From positions 1 to 64,000 of the forward strand of contig JADJTK010000026.1 of the NCBI GenBank assembly GCA_016711225.1: a stretch of DNA of 64,000 nucleotides, in the 5' to 3' direction. The translations under genes were made by a program, and so were the position numbers. A model generated the notes under the pieces. It was not told the DNA's origin, did no database searches, and saw only the letters and a list, made by a program, of their open reading frames with translations. Of this stretch, positions 55,107 to 63,732 are shown piece by piece. This stretch comes from Opitutaceae bacterium. GTDB lineage: Bacteria; Verrucomicrobiota; Verrucomicrobiia; Opitutales; Opitutaceae. Positions within the stretch are counted from its first letter, which is position 1, and every line of letters starts with the position of its first letter.

Positions 55107-57164
55107 TCACCAAATGTTGGGGCGCTGCTCGGGGGCGCGCCACATCGGATCGCCCTCCCGGATACCCCAGGCCGCGAAGAACTCGGGAAGGTTCAGCAAC
55201 GGCCCCAGCGCACGGAAATTGCCCGGAGCGTGCGGCCCGGTGACCAGTTGCCGCTCCAGCGCCTCGGGCCGGTAGAGCGTGCGTCCCCAGAGCTGCGCCC
55301 ACGAGAGGAAGAAGCGCTGCTCCGGAGTGAAGCCGTCGATCGGCTCCGGCCGCGGCTTGCCGGCGAGCGAACGCTGCAACGCCTCGTAGGCCACGCTCAC
55401 GCCGCCGAGATCGGCGATGTTCTCCCCGAGACTGAGCCGGCCGTTGACGAACTTGCCCGGCAGTGCCTCGTAGGCGCCGTATTGATCGACCAGATGCTGG
55501 GCCCGCGCCTTGAACGCCTCCTCGTCGGCTGCCTGCCACCAGTCGGCGAGGTTGCCGCGCCCGTCGAACTTGCGGCCCTGGTCGTCGAAGCCGTGCGTGA
55601 TCTCATGGCCGATCACGGCGGCGATCGCCCCGAAGTTCACCGCGTCGTCGGCGGCCATGTCGAAGAACGGCGGTTGCAGGATGCCGGCGGGAAAGACGAT
55701 CTCGTTGCGCGTCGCGGAGAAGTAGGCGTTCACCGTGGGCGGGGTCATCCCCCACTCCTCGGGGTAGACAGGGCGGCCAAGCTTGGCCAGCGAGTAGTTG
55801 TAGGCCCACGCGCGAGCGCGGCGCACATTGGCGCCGAAACTGTCGCGCGCCACGACCAGCCCGGCGTAGTCCTTGAGCCGATCGGAGTAGCCGATCTTGG
55901 CCCGGAAGGCGGCGAACTTCGCCTGCGCACGGGCGCGCGTCTCGGGCGTCATCCAGTCGAGCCGCTCCAGCCGCGCCCGGAACGCCGCCTCGATGTGGCC
56001 GACCATCGCCAGCATGCGCCCCTTCGCCGCCGGCGGGAAATAACGGTCCACATAGAGCCGGCCGAGCGCATCTCCAATCTCCGCATTGACCATCTTCGCC
56101 GCGCGCCGCCAACGCGGTTCCGGCTCCGGCGTGCCGCGCAGCACCGTCTCGTAGAAACGGAAATCTTCCTCCTCGAACGCCGCCGGCAGGCAGTCGGCGT
56201 AGTTGCGTACCAAGTGCCACGACAGATAGGCGCGCCACTGGCCGACCGGGCGCGTCGTGAGTTCGGTGCCAAGGGCCTCGAGAAACGGGGGATGGTTCAC
56301 CACCGCGGCCTCGAGCTCCGGCACGCCGAGTTCCTTCAGCCAAGGGCCCCAGGGGAAGGCGGGCGCCAGCCGCGCCAGCTCGGCGGGCGTGAGGCGGTTG
56401 TAGTTGGACACCGGATCGCGCAGCTCCACCGGGCGCTTCGAGGCGCGGGCCAGCGCGGTCTCGATCTCCATGATGGCCCCGGCGCCGACCGCCGCCGCAT
56501 CGGTGGTATAGCCGAGCCGCTCGAGGGTTTTCTGCACATGCGCGAGGTACGCCTCGCGTTTCGAAGCGAAGCTCTCCTCGGTGTAGTAGTCGCGGCTGGG
56601 CAGCCCGAGCCCGCCCTGGGTGAGATAGAAGGCGTTGCGGTCGCTTTGGCGCGCATCCGGATAGACGCTCACGTTGCACAGCGCGCCCACCCCGACCCGC
56701 TGCAACTGGCCGGCCACCCGCACGATCTCCTCAACCGAGCCGAGGAACCGGATCCGGGTGAGCAGGTCACCGATTGGCCCGAGCCCGGCGGCCTCGATCC
56801 CGGCGGTGTCCAACGCGGTGGCATAAAAGGTGCCGACCCGGCGCGCGGGGCTGCCCGGCGCGGCCTCGGCCTGGGCCTGCGCCGCCTCGATGGTGAGGCG
56901 GATCTTCTCCCAGTTGGCCCGCTCCAGCGCAGTGAAGCTCGTCCAGCGGTATTGATCCGCCGGTATCTGCTCGCGCCCAAGCCAGGCGCCGGCGGCGAAC
57001 TTCACAAAGTCCTGCCTTGGATCCACCGCGCGATCCATGTCGGCCACCGAGAAGCGCAACTCCGAGAGGAGCGAATCAGGGGAAGCAGGGGCGACGGGGT
57101 CCGCGGGCAAAACCGCAGCCAGGGAAGAAAAGCCGATGAGCGGGAACAGACGACAGCGCAACAT
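55107..57164 (-). CDS. M13-family (neprilysin-like) zinc peptidase
   Basis: This 685-residue peptidase is probably secreted or periplasmic, with an N-terminal hydrophobic signal. Zinc-site motifs are HEITHGFDDQGRKFDG near residue 517 and GENIADLGGVSVAYEAL near 578. NAYFSATRNEIVFPAGILQP is the conserved substrate strand. Length and layout are normal for bacterial PepO-type enzymes, which cut peptides outside the cytoplasm. It stands alone. Confidence 0.93.
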   Translation of the reverse strand: MLRCRLFPLIGFSSLAAVLPADPVAPASPDSLLSELRFSVADMDRAVDPRQDFVKFAAGAWLGREQIPADQYRWTSFTALERANWEKIRLTIEAAQAQAEAAPGSPARRVGTFYATALDTAGIEAAGLGPIGDLLTRIRFLGSVEEIVRVAGQLQRVGVGALCNVSVYPDARQSDRNAFYLTQGGLGLPSRDYYTEESFASKREAYLAHVQKTLERLGYTTDAAAVGAGAIMEIETALARASKRPVELRDPVSNYNRLTPAELARLAPAFPWGPWLKELGVPELEAAVVNHPPFLEALGTELTTRPVGQWRAYLSWHLVRNYADCLPAAFEEEDFRFYETVLRGTPEPEPRWRRAAKMVNAEIGDALGRLYVDRYFPPAAKGRMLAMVGHIEAAFRARLERLDWMTPETRARAQAKFAAFRAKIGYSDRLKDYAGLVVARDSFGANVRRARAWAYNYSLAKLGRPVYPEEWGMTPPTVNAYFSATRNEIVFPAGILQPPFFDMAADDAVNFGAIAAVIGHEITHGFDDQGRKFDGRGNLADWWQAADEEAFKARAQHLVDQYGAYEALPGKFVNGRLSLGENIADLGGVSVAYEALQRSLAGKPRPEPIDGFTPEQRFFLSWAQLWGRTLYRPEALERQLVTGPHAPGNFRALGPLLNLPEFFAAWGIREGDPMWRAPEQRPNIW

Positions 57165-57576
57165 GGCAGGCAGACTGGCGACAAGCCCTCGCCGCGCAAT
57201 CCTCGGGCAGTCTCGCCTGCCGACCGCCCGCTCGCGTGCGCGCTAGGGGTGCAACGGTCCGAGGTCGACCGCGTTGGCCTCAACGTATTGAGGCGCGACT
57301 AAGGTCAATCGTTCCCACCGGCCTCAGCTCTCTGCTGGTGGGGCAGGCTTGGCCCCCGCCGCCCCCTCCCAAAGACAGAGGGTGTGCGTGAAGTCCGCCC
57401 CACCCTCCGGAACCGACCCGCATCACCACCGGCGCTTGAATACAACGCCTCACCCTGACCACAATCAATAAGCGACACTCTCCAATCCATAGTCCGGATC
57501 GAGCGGCACGGACGAGCGGAGAGAACATGACCAAGCCGGGATGCCGCCGGCCAGCTAGACGGATGAAAGATCCGGA
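57165..57576. other. Intergenic region
   Basis: About 410 bases without a supported gene, lying between the M13 peptidase and the second sigma module, both on the minus strand. It presumably holds the M13 promoter, though no boxes are clear. Confidence 0.4.
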
Positions 57577-57960
57577 CTACACCTCCCGGCGGGACCACCA
57601 AGCCACGGCGAGCGCGCCGATCAGCACCACGAGGGAGCCGGCTGTCGCCAGCGTCTCCATTCGCGGGATCGGGCGCACACTCCACTCGGCCGCCCACGAC
57701 CAACCGGCCGAAAGAGCCGCTGCCAGATCATGGCCGCCGAACACCCCGGCTACGGCTCCGCCAAGGAGCACAGCGGTGCCAAGCAGCAGCCACCGGCGCC
57801 GCTCCCGCTGCCGGCGGGCAGCCGGCAGGCGGCCGAGGACACGGGCGGTGAAACCGGCGTCGTCGAGGTAGTCGGCCGCGCCGTCGCGAAAGACTTGTTG
57901 CAGGCGTCGTTCCTCGGCGACGGAGACGGGATCGGGTTCGGGTGGCAGCGGGGCATTCAT
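57577..57960 (-). CDS. Small membrane protein, putative anti-sigma partner
   Basis: This 127-residue protein has an N-terminal cytoplasmic part (RRLQQVFRDGAADYLDDAGF, then TARVLGRLPAARRQRERRR) and two hydrophobic helices (WLLLGTAVLLGGAVAGVFGG and LATAGSLVVLIGALAVAWWS). It starts 22 bases after the ECF sigma stop. The position and layout are those of an anti-sigma or accessory membrane protein; there is no zinc motif, so this is inferred from context. Confidence 0.7.
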   Translation of the reverse strand: MNAPLPPEPDPVSVAEERRLQQVFRDGAADYLDDAGFTARVLGRLPAARRQRERRRWLLLGTAVLLGGAVAGVFGGHDLAAALSAGWSWAAEWSVRPIPRMETLATAGSLVVLIGALAVAWWSRREV

Positions 57961-57982
57961 GGCGATCGGAACAGCAGCGGCT

Positions 57983-58543
57983 TCAGGACGGGGCCCAGGC
58001 GTGCAGCAGGCGGCGGAGTTTTTCTTTCGCGCGCAGCACATGGGTTTTCACCGTGCCCAGCGGCGAACCGAGCACGGCAGAGGCCTCCTCGTGGGTGAGC
58101 CCCTCGGTGTAACAAAGATGGATGGCCGCGCGCTCGTCGTGGGTGAGCTGCGCCAACGCGGTGGCGAGATCCTGCTGCAGGTCGACGGTGGCCGCGGCGG
58201 CCGGCGCGGTGCTCTCGTAGCCGGGCAACGCCTCGGCCGCGGGCACCTCGCCGGTCCACTCGACCGTCCCTCGATCGCGGCGACGGGCGGAGCGATACTG
58301 GTTGTAGGCAATACCGAGCAGCCAAGTGGAGAAAGCCGAGCCGCCCCGGAAGCGGGCGAGGTCACGGTAGGCGGCAAGAAAGGTCTCCTGGGCGAGGTCG
58401 TCGGCGAGCGCGTGCCGGCCGCCGCTCAGGCGTCGCAAGAAGTTGCGGACAGCGGACTGGTGCTGACGCACAAGCTCGCCGAAAGCGTGCCGGTCGTCGT
58501 AGGCCAGCACGCGGGCGATCAGGTCGATGTCGGGCAGGCTCAA
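57983..58543 (-). CDS. ECF RNA polymerase sigma factor
   Basis: This sigma factor has region 2 AFGELVRQHQSAVRNFLRRL, LADDLAQETFLAAYRDLARF, AFSTWLLGIAYNQYRSARRR and region 4 CYTEGLTHEEASAVLGSPLG then TVKTHVLRAKEKLRRLL. The most likely start is TTG 58543 (SLPDIDLIARVLAY), giving 186 residues, a typical ECF length; ATG 58672 would overlap the upstream gene by 94 bases and add residues with no sigma-like character. It is the middle gene of a three-gene minus-strand unit with two membrane proteins. Confidence 0.88.
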   Translation of the reverse strand: MSLPDIDLIARVLAYDDRHAFGELVRQHQSAVRNFLRRLSGGRHALADDLAQETFLAAYRDLARFRGGSAFSTWLLGIAYNQYRSARRRDRGTVEWTGEVPAAEALPGYESTAPAAAATVDLQQDLATALAQLTHDERAAIHLCYTEGLTHEEASAVLGSPLGTVKTHVLRAKEKLRRLLHAWAPS

Positions 58544-58578
58544 GGTTTCGGGAGGGGCGAGGGTGGGCGGCCTGCGGA

Positions 58579-59016
58579 TCAGGGCGTATTCTGCCCGTTG
58601 GGTGCACGGCGTTCCAGCGCCCAATTGAGCAGAAGCGCCACACCGATGAAACCCGGGATGAGCGCGACCCATTTCACGCCATGCTCGGGCACAAGCGCTC
58701 CCAGGAAAAGGTAGAGTGCGGCACCCACAGCGAGAGCAATCAGGCCGCCTCGGCGGTCATCGCGTCCGCGCTTCGCAGGCGATTCCTCAAGCAACTCCGG
58801 CGGCAGCGGCTGGCCCTTTTCCAGCGCCACGCGCATCAACTCGTGGCGAAGCCGGCGTTTCTGCATCTTCTCGATCGAGCCGAATATGATGCACACCAAG
58901 CCGAAGGCCATCCCCGCCAACGGGATCAGGAAAGGACCGAGCCCAAAGGGCCCTATCTCCGCCAGCGGCAGAGATACCGAACCGATACTGGCAAGAAGCG
59001 AAGGGAGTAGTGTCAT
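58579..59016 (-). CDS. DUF6249-like small membrane protein
   Basis: This 145-residue protein has three or four hydrophobic helices (FGLGPFLIPLAGMAFGLVCI, GLIALAVGAALYLFLGALVP, WVALIPGFIGVALLLNWALE) and a cytoplasmic loop with EKMQKRRLRHELMRVALEKG. It looks like the DUF6249 type, which is often encoded beside ECF sigma factors. It is the first gene of the unit and lies 35 bases upstream of the sigma start. Confidence 0.7.
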   Translation of the reverse strand: MTLLPSLLASIGSVSLPLAEIGPFGLGPFLIPLAGMAFGLVCIIFGSIEKMQKRRLRHELMRVALEKGQPLPPELLEESPAKRGRDDRRGGLIALAVGAALYLFLGALVPEHGVKWVALIPGFIGVALLLNWALERRAPNGQNTP

Positions 59017-59244
59017 AGTTGGTGGTGGTTGCTACTGGTGAGTGGCCGGGAAGTCGGCAGTTGGATTCATGAAATTCGCGAAAGCGCCTTCTCGGAAGAA
59101 GGCCGACGCGCAGCCCGGTCCCGGCTCAGCCCGCCCCTGGGTTCAGGCACTGTCACCCAACTCCAAAAACAAGCGTTCCAATCGCCGTTTACATCGGGGC
59201 TTGAACTGCATGAGGGAGTCGCTAGGTAGTTTTTCGAATCTCGT

Positions 59245-59859
59245 ATGAAGACAAAACCTGCTTACTCGCGCCGCCTTGCCTTGCTCCTTGGCGCATTGGT
59301 CGCCCTGCCCGGCGTCCTCTCCGCCCAACCTGTGGTCGATCCTTCGACCGGCCATGCCTACCAGGCCTTCGCCAGCACCACCCTCACTTGGGAGCAGGCG
59401 CTCAACGCGGCCGCCGCGATGAACTACAACGGCACGCCCGGTCACCTCGCGACCCTGACGTCCGCACTCGAAACGCAGTTTGTCTTCACCAACCTCGGTG
59501 GCAACACCTTGGCCGGCTACAGCATCGGCGGCTTCCAACCGGCCTCTGAAACGAACGCTTCCGCCAACTGGCAGTGGGTGACGGGTGAAGCCTGGTCCTA
59601 CACCAACTGGGCGGCCTCCGAACCCAACGACTAGTTCGGCAGACCTTCGACCTTGGAGAATGCGCTGCAGATCTATGTTAATCAGCCACAGGGCTCCACC
59701 AGCCTGTCGTGGAACGATATTTACCGCTCGACCAGCACCGTCGACACCCGCGGCTACCTCGTGGAGTTCTCCGTGATTCCCGAGCCGAGCACCTACGCCT
59801 TGTTCGTCGGCCTCGCCACCCTCGGTCTCGTCTCCTATCGCCGTTTCCGGCGTCGTTGA
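59245..59859 (+). pseudogene. C-type-lectin-fold PEP-CTERM protein interrupted by TAG
   Basis: The first part has a signal peptide (YSRRLALLLGALVALPGVLS) and a C-type lectin-like domain: YQAFASTTLTWEQALNAAAA, GHLATLTSALETQFVF and SYTNWAASEPND. A TAG stop follows at 59632-59634. In the same frame the rest continues TLENALQIYVNQPQ, LSWNDIYRSTS and a PEP-CTERM sorting tag VIPEPSTYALFVGLATLGLV with an RRFRRR end. One base change would restore a 204-residue surface protein. PEP-CTERM proteins are processed by exosortase. A strong terminator follows at 59882. Confidence 0.87.
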
Positions 59860-59881
59860 CCTGTCCCGTCCCAAAGCCAGC

Positions 59882-59908
59882 AGCCCGGCCTAGTGGCCGG
59901 GCTTTTTT
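59882..59908 (+). terminator. Intrinsic terminator after PEP-CTERM gene
   Basis: Stem AGCCCGGCC / GGCCGGGCT (59882-59890 and 59895-59903) with loop TAGT, followed by six T. Confidence 0.92.
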
Positions 59909-60069
59909 GTGCCCAGCGCCGGCCCACTGCGGCCGCGAATAGACTACAACCCATGCCGCTCTCCCCATCCGCGAGAGTGATCCCGCTTCCTCCGACCCTC
60001 GACCGCCCCTGTTTCGAAGACTACCCTGAACCCATCAACCGAGGACCGGCCCGCTCGCCTCGGCCCTGA

Positions 60070-60735
60070 CTGCTGCGCCCCCACCTGCCTACGGCCACCG
60101 TCACTGGTCCCCCCACGCGCCTCCCCCTGCTCTCCCTCTCGCTCACCGCTCTCTTCCTGGCCTCCGTCGTTGCCGCCAAAGACATCGCTATCCTCGCCAA
60201 GGGGGAAGTGGTCGAACTCGGCACCACCCCTACCACAGAACAGCCCTGCGCCTGTTCCGCTCCAGCCAAGGCTGCGTTCCTGCGGGGTTTCGAGAAAATC
60301 GTCGCCGCGCACCAACCACTTGAGGGCGAACTCACCCTCGGCAACCCGCCGGCCTGGGGGAAGACCATCGCCGCAGACACCCGCGGCGTGCTCACGTTCG
60401 AACGTGCCTTCGCCCATGGCTTTGTTGGCAGGTTGCTGCTCGAAAACTTGGTGCCAGACCACGAGTACATCCTCACCCTCAACGGTAATCCCAAGCTCGC
60501 CGGCAACCTGTTGCTCCCAGATGCAGTGCCCGGCCTAAAGGAGGAGAAATACTACGACTTTCTGCACGTGCGGACCGATGCCGCCGGCCGCTTCGAGGGC
60601 ATGTTGGGCGTGCACCTCCAGCCCGGGAGCTACGCGGTGCGGCTCTACGTCAAAGACGCCGACGATTTTAAGATCGTGCTCTACCACGACTACTTCCCGT
60701 TCACGGTGACGAAGTATGAGGGCGTAACGTGGTAG
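60070..60735 (+). CDS. Secreted hypothetical protein with no standard start codon
   Basis: The frame after the stop at 60067 opens with CTG and encodes LLSLSLTALFLASVVAA, a good signal peptide, then KDIAILAKGEVVELGTT. The remainder includes GVLTFERAFAHGFVGRLLLE, VPDHEYILTLNGNP and GVHLQPGSYAVRLYVKDADD, a beta-sandwich-like pattern. There is no ATG, GTG or TTG before the signal peptide; the first GTG is at 60208, after the predicted cleavage site. CTG 60070 or 60073 may be used, or the start has mutated. Function unknown. The stop TAG overlaps the repeat at 60735. Confidence 0.65.
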   Translation: MLRPHLPTATVTGPPTRLPLLSLSLTALFLASVVAAKDIAILAKGEVVELGTTPTTEQPCACSAPAKAAFLRGFEKIVAAHQPLEGELTLGNPPAWGKTIAADTRGVLTFERAFAHGFVGRLLLENLVPDHEYILTLNGNPKLAGNLLLPDAVPGLKEEKYYDFLHVRTDAAGRFEGMLGVHLQPGSYAVRLYVKDADDFKIVLYHDYFPFTVTKYEGVTW

Positions 60736-60828
60736 CGCAGGCCTCCGTGCCTGCGACGTTCGGCCCCGCAAGTAGCCCAGGGTTCGGTAACGAGCGCCCG
60801 TCCCGAAGGTCCGCAGGCCTGCGCCCCC
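60735..60828. repeat. Second copy of the REP-like palindrome
   Basis: The 21-base core at 60735-60755 is identical to 18022-18042. A matching right part is only partial (CCGCAGGCCTGCGCC near 60811-60825), so this copy is degenerate. It starts at the last base of the preceding stop codon. Confidence 0.8.
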
Positions 60829-61090
60829 CAACGACTCCGTCATGCTGTATTGAGCCGACGACCGGCGCGGGGCCGGGCACGGTCCGGCCGCCCCTAGTCA
60901 CTCGATCCTTGTTCTACCAACGGCCATCCGAATTTGGACTTTGCGTAGCGACGCGACTTGCGCTCCGTCCGGAACCGGAAGCGGTTCCGCTACGTGGAGG
61001 CAGAATCTGAGAACAAGGGAGCGTTGGCATTACTTGGCACTTATCCCTTGCTACGTGTCACTTCCACCGCCTGCTGCCTTCTGCCTTCCC
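60829..61090. other. Intergenic region downstream of the L,D-transpeptidase
   Basis: No gene supported. The stretch contains a CTGCTGCCTTCTGCCTTCC low-complexity segment near 61070. Confidence 0.4.
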
Positions 61091-62314
61091 TCACGGCTCC
61101 ACGTACACGGGCAGGCCGTTCCATACCAGATCGAGCAGCGTCAACGCATCCCAGTTGGCGAGACGGAAACAGCCGTGCGACTCCGTGCGCCCCACCTGCT
61201 CGGGATTGGGCGTGCCGTGGATGCCGTAACCGGGGCGGTCGAGCCCGATCCACGCCAGCCCGACCGGGTTGTTCGGCCCCGGCGGGACGATCAGCTTGCG
61301 GCCAAGCTCGCGCCCTTCGGCCGACTCGGGAAACACCTCGGGGTCGAAGGTGTAGTTAGGATTCGGTGCCACCACGACCACGTGCAACTCGCCCACCGGC
61401 CGTTTCTCAACCTTCTTCGCGATGCTTACCGGGAAATGCGCGATCAGCCGTCCGTCGCCGTCGCGCGCCTGCAGGAGGCGCTCGACGAGCTGCACATGCA
61501 GGCTCGCCGCCTTGGCGCGCGGCGCGGTGCGGGCCGCGGCGGGCACCACCACCGTCGTCCCCGCCACCGGTTGCGCCCAGTCGAAATCAGGGTTCAACTT
61601 CCGCACCAGGGTCGGATGGGCGCGAGCCCTCTCAGCAACGAGCTCGAGCAACGTTTCGTAGTCGAGGGCACTCTGCTCGGACTTTCCCAGCCACGTTGTG
61701 CTCAGCGGCTGGAGCCGGGCCAGATCGGCCACGGTCACGGTCACCTTCGCCGTCGCCGCAGACTCGAGCTGGAGCGCGGAGCAGGTACGCTCGTCAAGCC
61801 AACTAGTCTCCGCCAGCCCTTCCTCCGCCTGGAAGGCATGCCAAGCCCATGCCGTCTGGGTGCCGAAGACCCCATCGATCGAGCCGCAGGAATAGCCCCG
61901 CCGTGCGAGCGCAACCTGCGCCTCCAGCCACGAAACCGGGCTCCGCGGATAGGCGTCGGGAGCCTGGAACTTCAAGGTCGTGGCAGCAGCCGGTTTGCCC
62001 ACCGTAAGCGGCTCACCAGTTCCGGCGTTCCGGCCGGCCTGTTTCTCCCCCTCCATCGGTGCCGGCTTCGCCACTGCGCCAATCGGCCTGGGCCCTGCCG
62101 CGCTCAGTCTCGCCGGCACCGCCTTCGCAGCGGTCGCGGCCGACGAACGCGCCGCCGGTTTGCGCCCTTCCCCTGCATCCGAACGAAGGAAATACCACGC
62201 GCCCGCGCCGCCGGCGGCCAACAGCAGCAAGGTCGCAAGCCACAGTCCCAAGGCACGCTTCGCGCCGGGGCCGGCTTTGCGGGAACGAGGGGATTTGGTT
62301 CGGCGTTTGGCCAC
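61091..62314 (-). CDS. L,D-transpeptidase (YkuD) with peptidoglycan-binding domain
   Basis: This 407-residue protein has an N-terminal membrane helix (ALGLWLATLLLLAAGGAGAW), a low-complexity linker, a PG-binding domain near residues 128-180 (RRGYSCGSIDGVFGTQTAWA), a LysM-like part (LNPDFDWAQPVAGTTVVV) and the YkuD catalytic domain. The active site is HGTPNPEQVG (His366) and ESHGCFRLANWD with Cys382. Such enzymes make 3-3 cross-links or attach proteins to peptidoglycan. The gene stands 161 bases after the PPi-phosphofructokinase stop on the same strand, with a terminator between. Confidence 0.92.
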   Translation of the reverse strand: MAKRRTKSPRSRKAGPGAKRALGLWLATLLLLAAGGAGAWYFLRSDAGEGRKPAARSSAATAAKAVPARLSAAGPRPIGAVAKPAPMEGEKQAGRNAGTGEPLTVGKPAAATTLKFQAPDAYPRSPVSWLEAQVALARRGYSCGSIDGVFGTQTAWAWHAFQAEEGLAETSWLDERTCSALQLESAATAKVTVTVADLARLQPLSTTWLGKSEQSALDYETLLELVAERARAHPTLVRKLNPDFDWAQPVAGTTVVVPAAARTAPRAKAASLHVQLVERLLQARDGDGRLIAHFPVSIAKKVEKRPVGELHVVVVAPNPNYTFDPEVFPESAEGRELGRKLIVPPGPNNPVGLAWIGLDRPGYGIHGTPNPEQVGRTESHGCFRLANWDALTLLDLVWNGLPVYVEP

Positions 62315-62424
62315 TCACCATGAGCAACACCGCCCCAGACGTCGGATTCAAGCCTTGAGCGGGAAAACGCTGCGGCCCACGGCCCTCGTCGTTGGACCCG
62401 ACCCGACCGGCCTCCACCGGCTGC

Positions 62425-62454
62425 AAAAAAGGCGCGGCCCAAACGGCCGCGCCT
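62425..62454 (-). terminator. Intrinsic terminator of the phosphofructokinase gene
   Basis: Stem AGGCGCGGCC / GGCCGCGCCT (62430-62439 and 62445-62454), loop CAAAC. On the minus strand it is followed by a run of T, about 20 bases after the stop. Confidence 0.88.
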
Positions 62455-62475
62455 GAACAAAAAGACTGTCCCGAC

Positions 62476-63732
62476 TCAGATCTCGTAGGTCTGGAGGAGT
62501 TTCTCCACCGTCACCTTGTCGAGCTTCACGAAAGCGGGCAGACCGTTCTCGAACGGAACCTGCACCTCGCCCTGGATCAGCGGCAGCGCATAACGATGGA
62601 ACTGGAAGTTCATGCTGATGCCGTCCTCATTGATCCATTCCTTCGGGAGCATCTTCACCCCGTTGGCGATCTCGGACAGCGGCACGAGCGCCGTCTCGCA
62701 GGAATATTGCTCGGTGTCGCCACGGACCAAGATCACGCACTTGTCGTTCTCGCCCGCCACCGCGGCCTTCACCGCAGCCTGGCCGGCCATGAACGCTTCG
62801 TCGCTGTCGGCCTTGGAGGCTCCCACGGCGGCAGCGCGCTGCGCGATGCCGAGCTTGACCGCGCGAGACTTCACCCCGGGGATACCCTGGTCGACGAGGC
62901 TAGCGAGAAACTCGCCGGCGCCGCCCAGCTGGGCATGGCCGAAGGCATCGGTGCCCTCGGCGGTGGCAACGTAGTTGCCATCCTTGTCCACCAAGCCTTC
63001 GCCCACGACCACGAGGCAGAACTTCTCACGCTTGAGCACGCGGCGCACGTCCTCGAGGAACTTGTCGTTGTCGAACGGCACCTCGGGCAGGAGGATGATG
63101 TGCGGCGGATCGTGCGGGTGGTCGCGACGCTTAGCCAACGCGGCGCCAGCGGCGATCCAACCGGCCGAGCGGCCCATGACTTCAAGAATCGAGACAAGGT
63201 CGCCCTGGCCCATGGCCTGGTGATCGCAGGAAAGCTCACGCACGATCGTCGAGATGTGCTTGATGACCGAGCCGTAGCCGGGGCAGTGGTCGGTGGAGAC
63301 CAGATCGTTGTCGATGGTCTTCGGCACGCCGATCACGCGCATCTCCCAGCCCTGTTCCTGGGCGAGCTTGGAGATCTTGTCGGCGGTGTCCTGGGAGTCG
63401 TTGCCGCCGGCGTAAAAGAAATAGCGGATGTTGTGGGCCTTGAAGACCTCGATCACGCGGTCGAAGTCGGCCTGCTTCTTAAGCTTGTAGCGGCAGGTGC
63501 CCAGCGCGGCGCCGGGGGTGTAGCGCAGGCCGCGGATGGTCTGCTGCGACTCCGAGGCGAGATCGATGAACTCCTCGTTGAGGATACCCAGCACGCCGTT
63601 GAGGCCGCCGTAGATCTCCTCGATGCAGGAATGGTTGAGGGCCTCGCTGACGACGCCGGCGATGCTGGAATTGATGACCGCGGTCGGTCCACCGGATTGA
63701 CCCACTAAGAGATTGCCGACGAGTTCAGCCAT
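62476..63732 (-). CDS. pfp: PPi-type 6-phosphofructokinase
   Basis: This 418-residue enzyme phosphorylates fructose 6-phosphate. GGNDSQDTA (residues 109-117) in place of the ATP-enzyme GGDGS, and the lysine of VPKTIDNDL (137-143), are marks of pyrophosphate-dependent enzymes. QSGGPTAVINSSIAG at the N-terminus and MGRSAGWIAAGAALAKR are conserved. PPi use makes the step reversible, suiting anaerobic or energy-saving sugar metabolism. ATG 63732 was chosen over an upstream ATG 23 codons earlier. Group assignment within PFK is by motif only. Confidence 0.92.
   Translation of the reverse strand: MAELVGNLLVGQSGGPTAVINSSIAGVVSEALNHSCIEEIYGGLNGVLGILNEEFIDLASESQQTIRGLRYTPGAALGTCRYKLKKQADFDRVIEVFKAHNIRYFFYAGGNDSQDTADKISKLAQEQGWEMRVIGVPKTIDNDLVSTDHCPGYGSVIKHISTIVRELSCDHQAMGQGDLVSILEVMGRSAGWIAAGAALAKRRDHPHDPPHIILLPEVPFDNDKFLEDVRRVLKREKFCLVVVGEGLVDKDGNYVATAEGTDAFGHAQLGGAGEFLASLVDQGIPGVKSRAVKLGIAQRAAAVGASKADSDEAFMAGQAAVKAAVAGENDKCVILVRGDTEQYSCETALVPLSEIANGVKMLPKEWINEDGISMNFQFHRYALPLIQGEVQVPFENGLPAFVKLDKVTVEKLLQTYEI

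Noticed and set aside
55230..57302. A 690-codon open frame on the plus strand opposite the M13 peptidase gene
   Set aside because: GC-rich codon positions on the minus strand create long antisense frames; the translation has no domain character, whereas the minus strand encodes a complete M13 enzyme.
62392..63708. A 438-codon plus-strand frame opposite phosphofructokinase
   Set aside because: It is antisense to a conserved enzyme and has no recognisable motifs.
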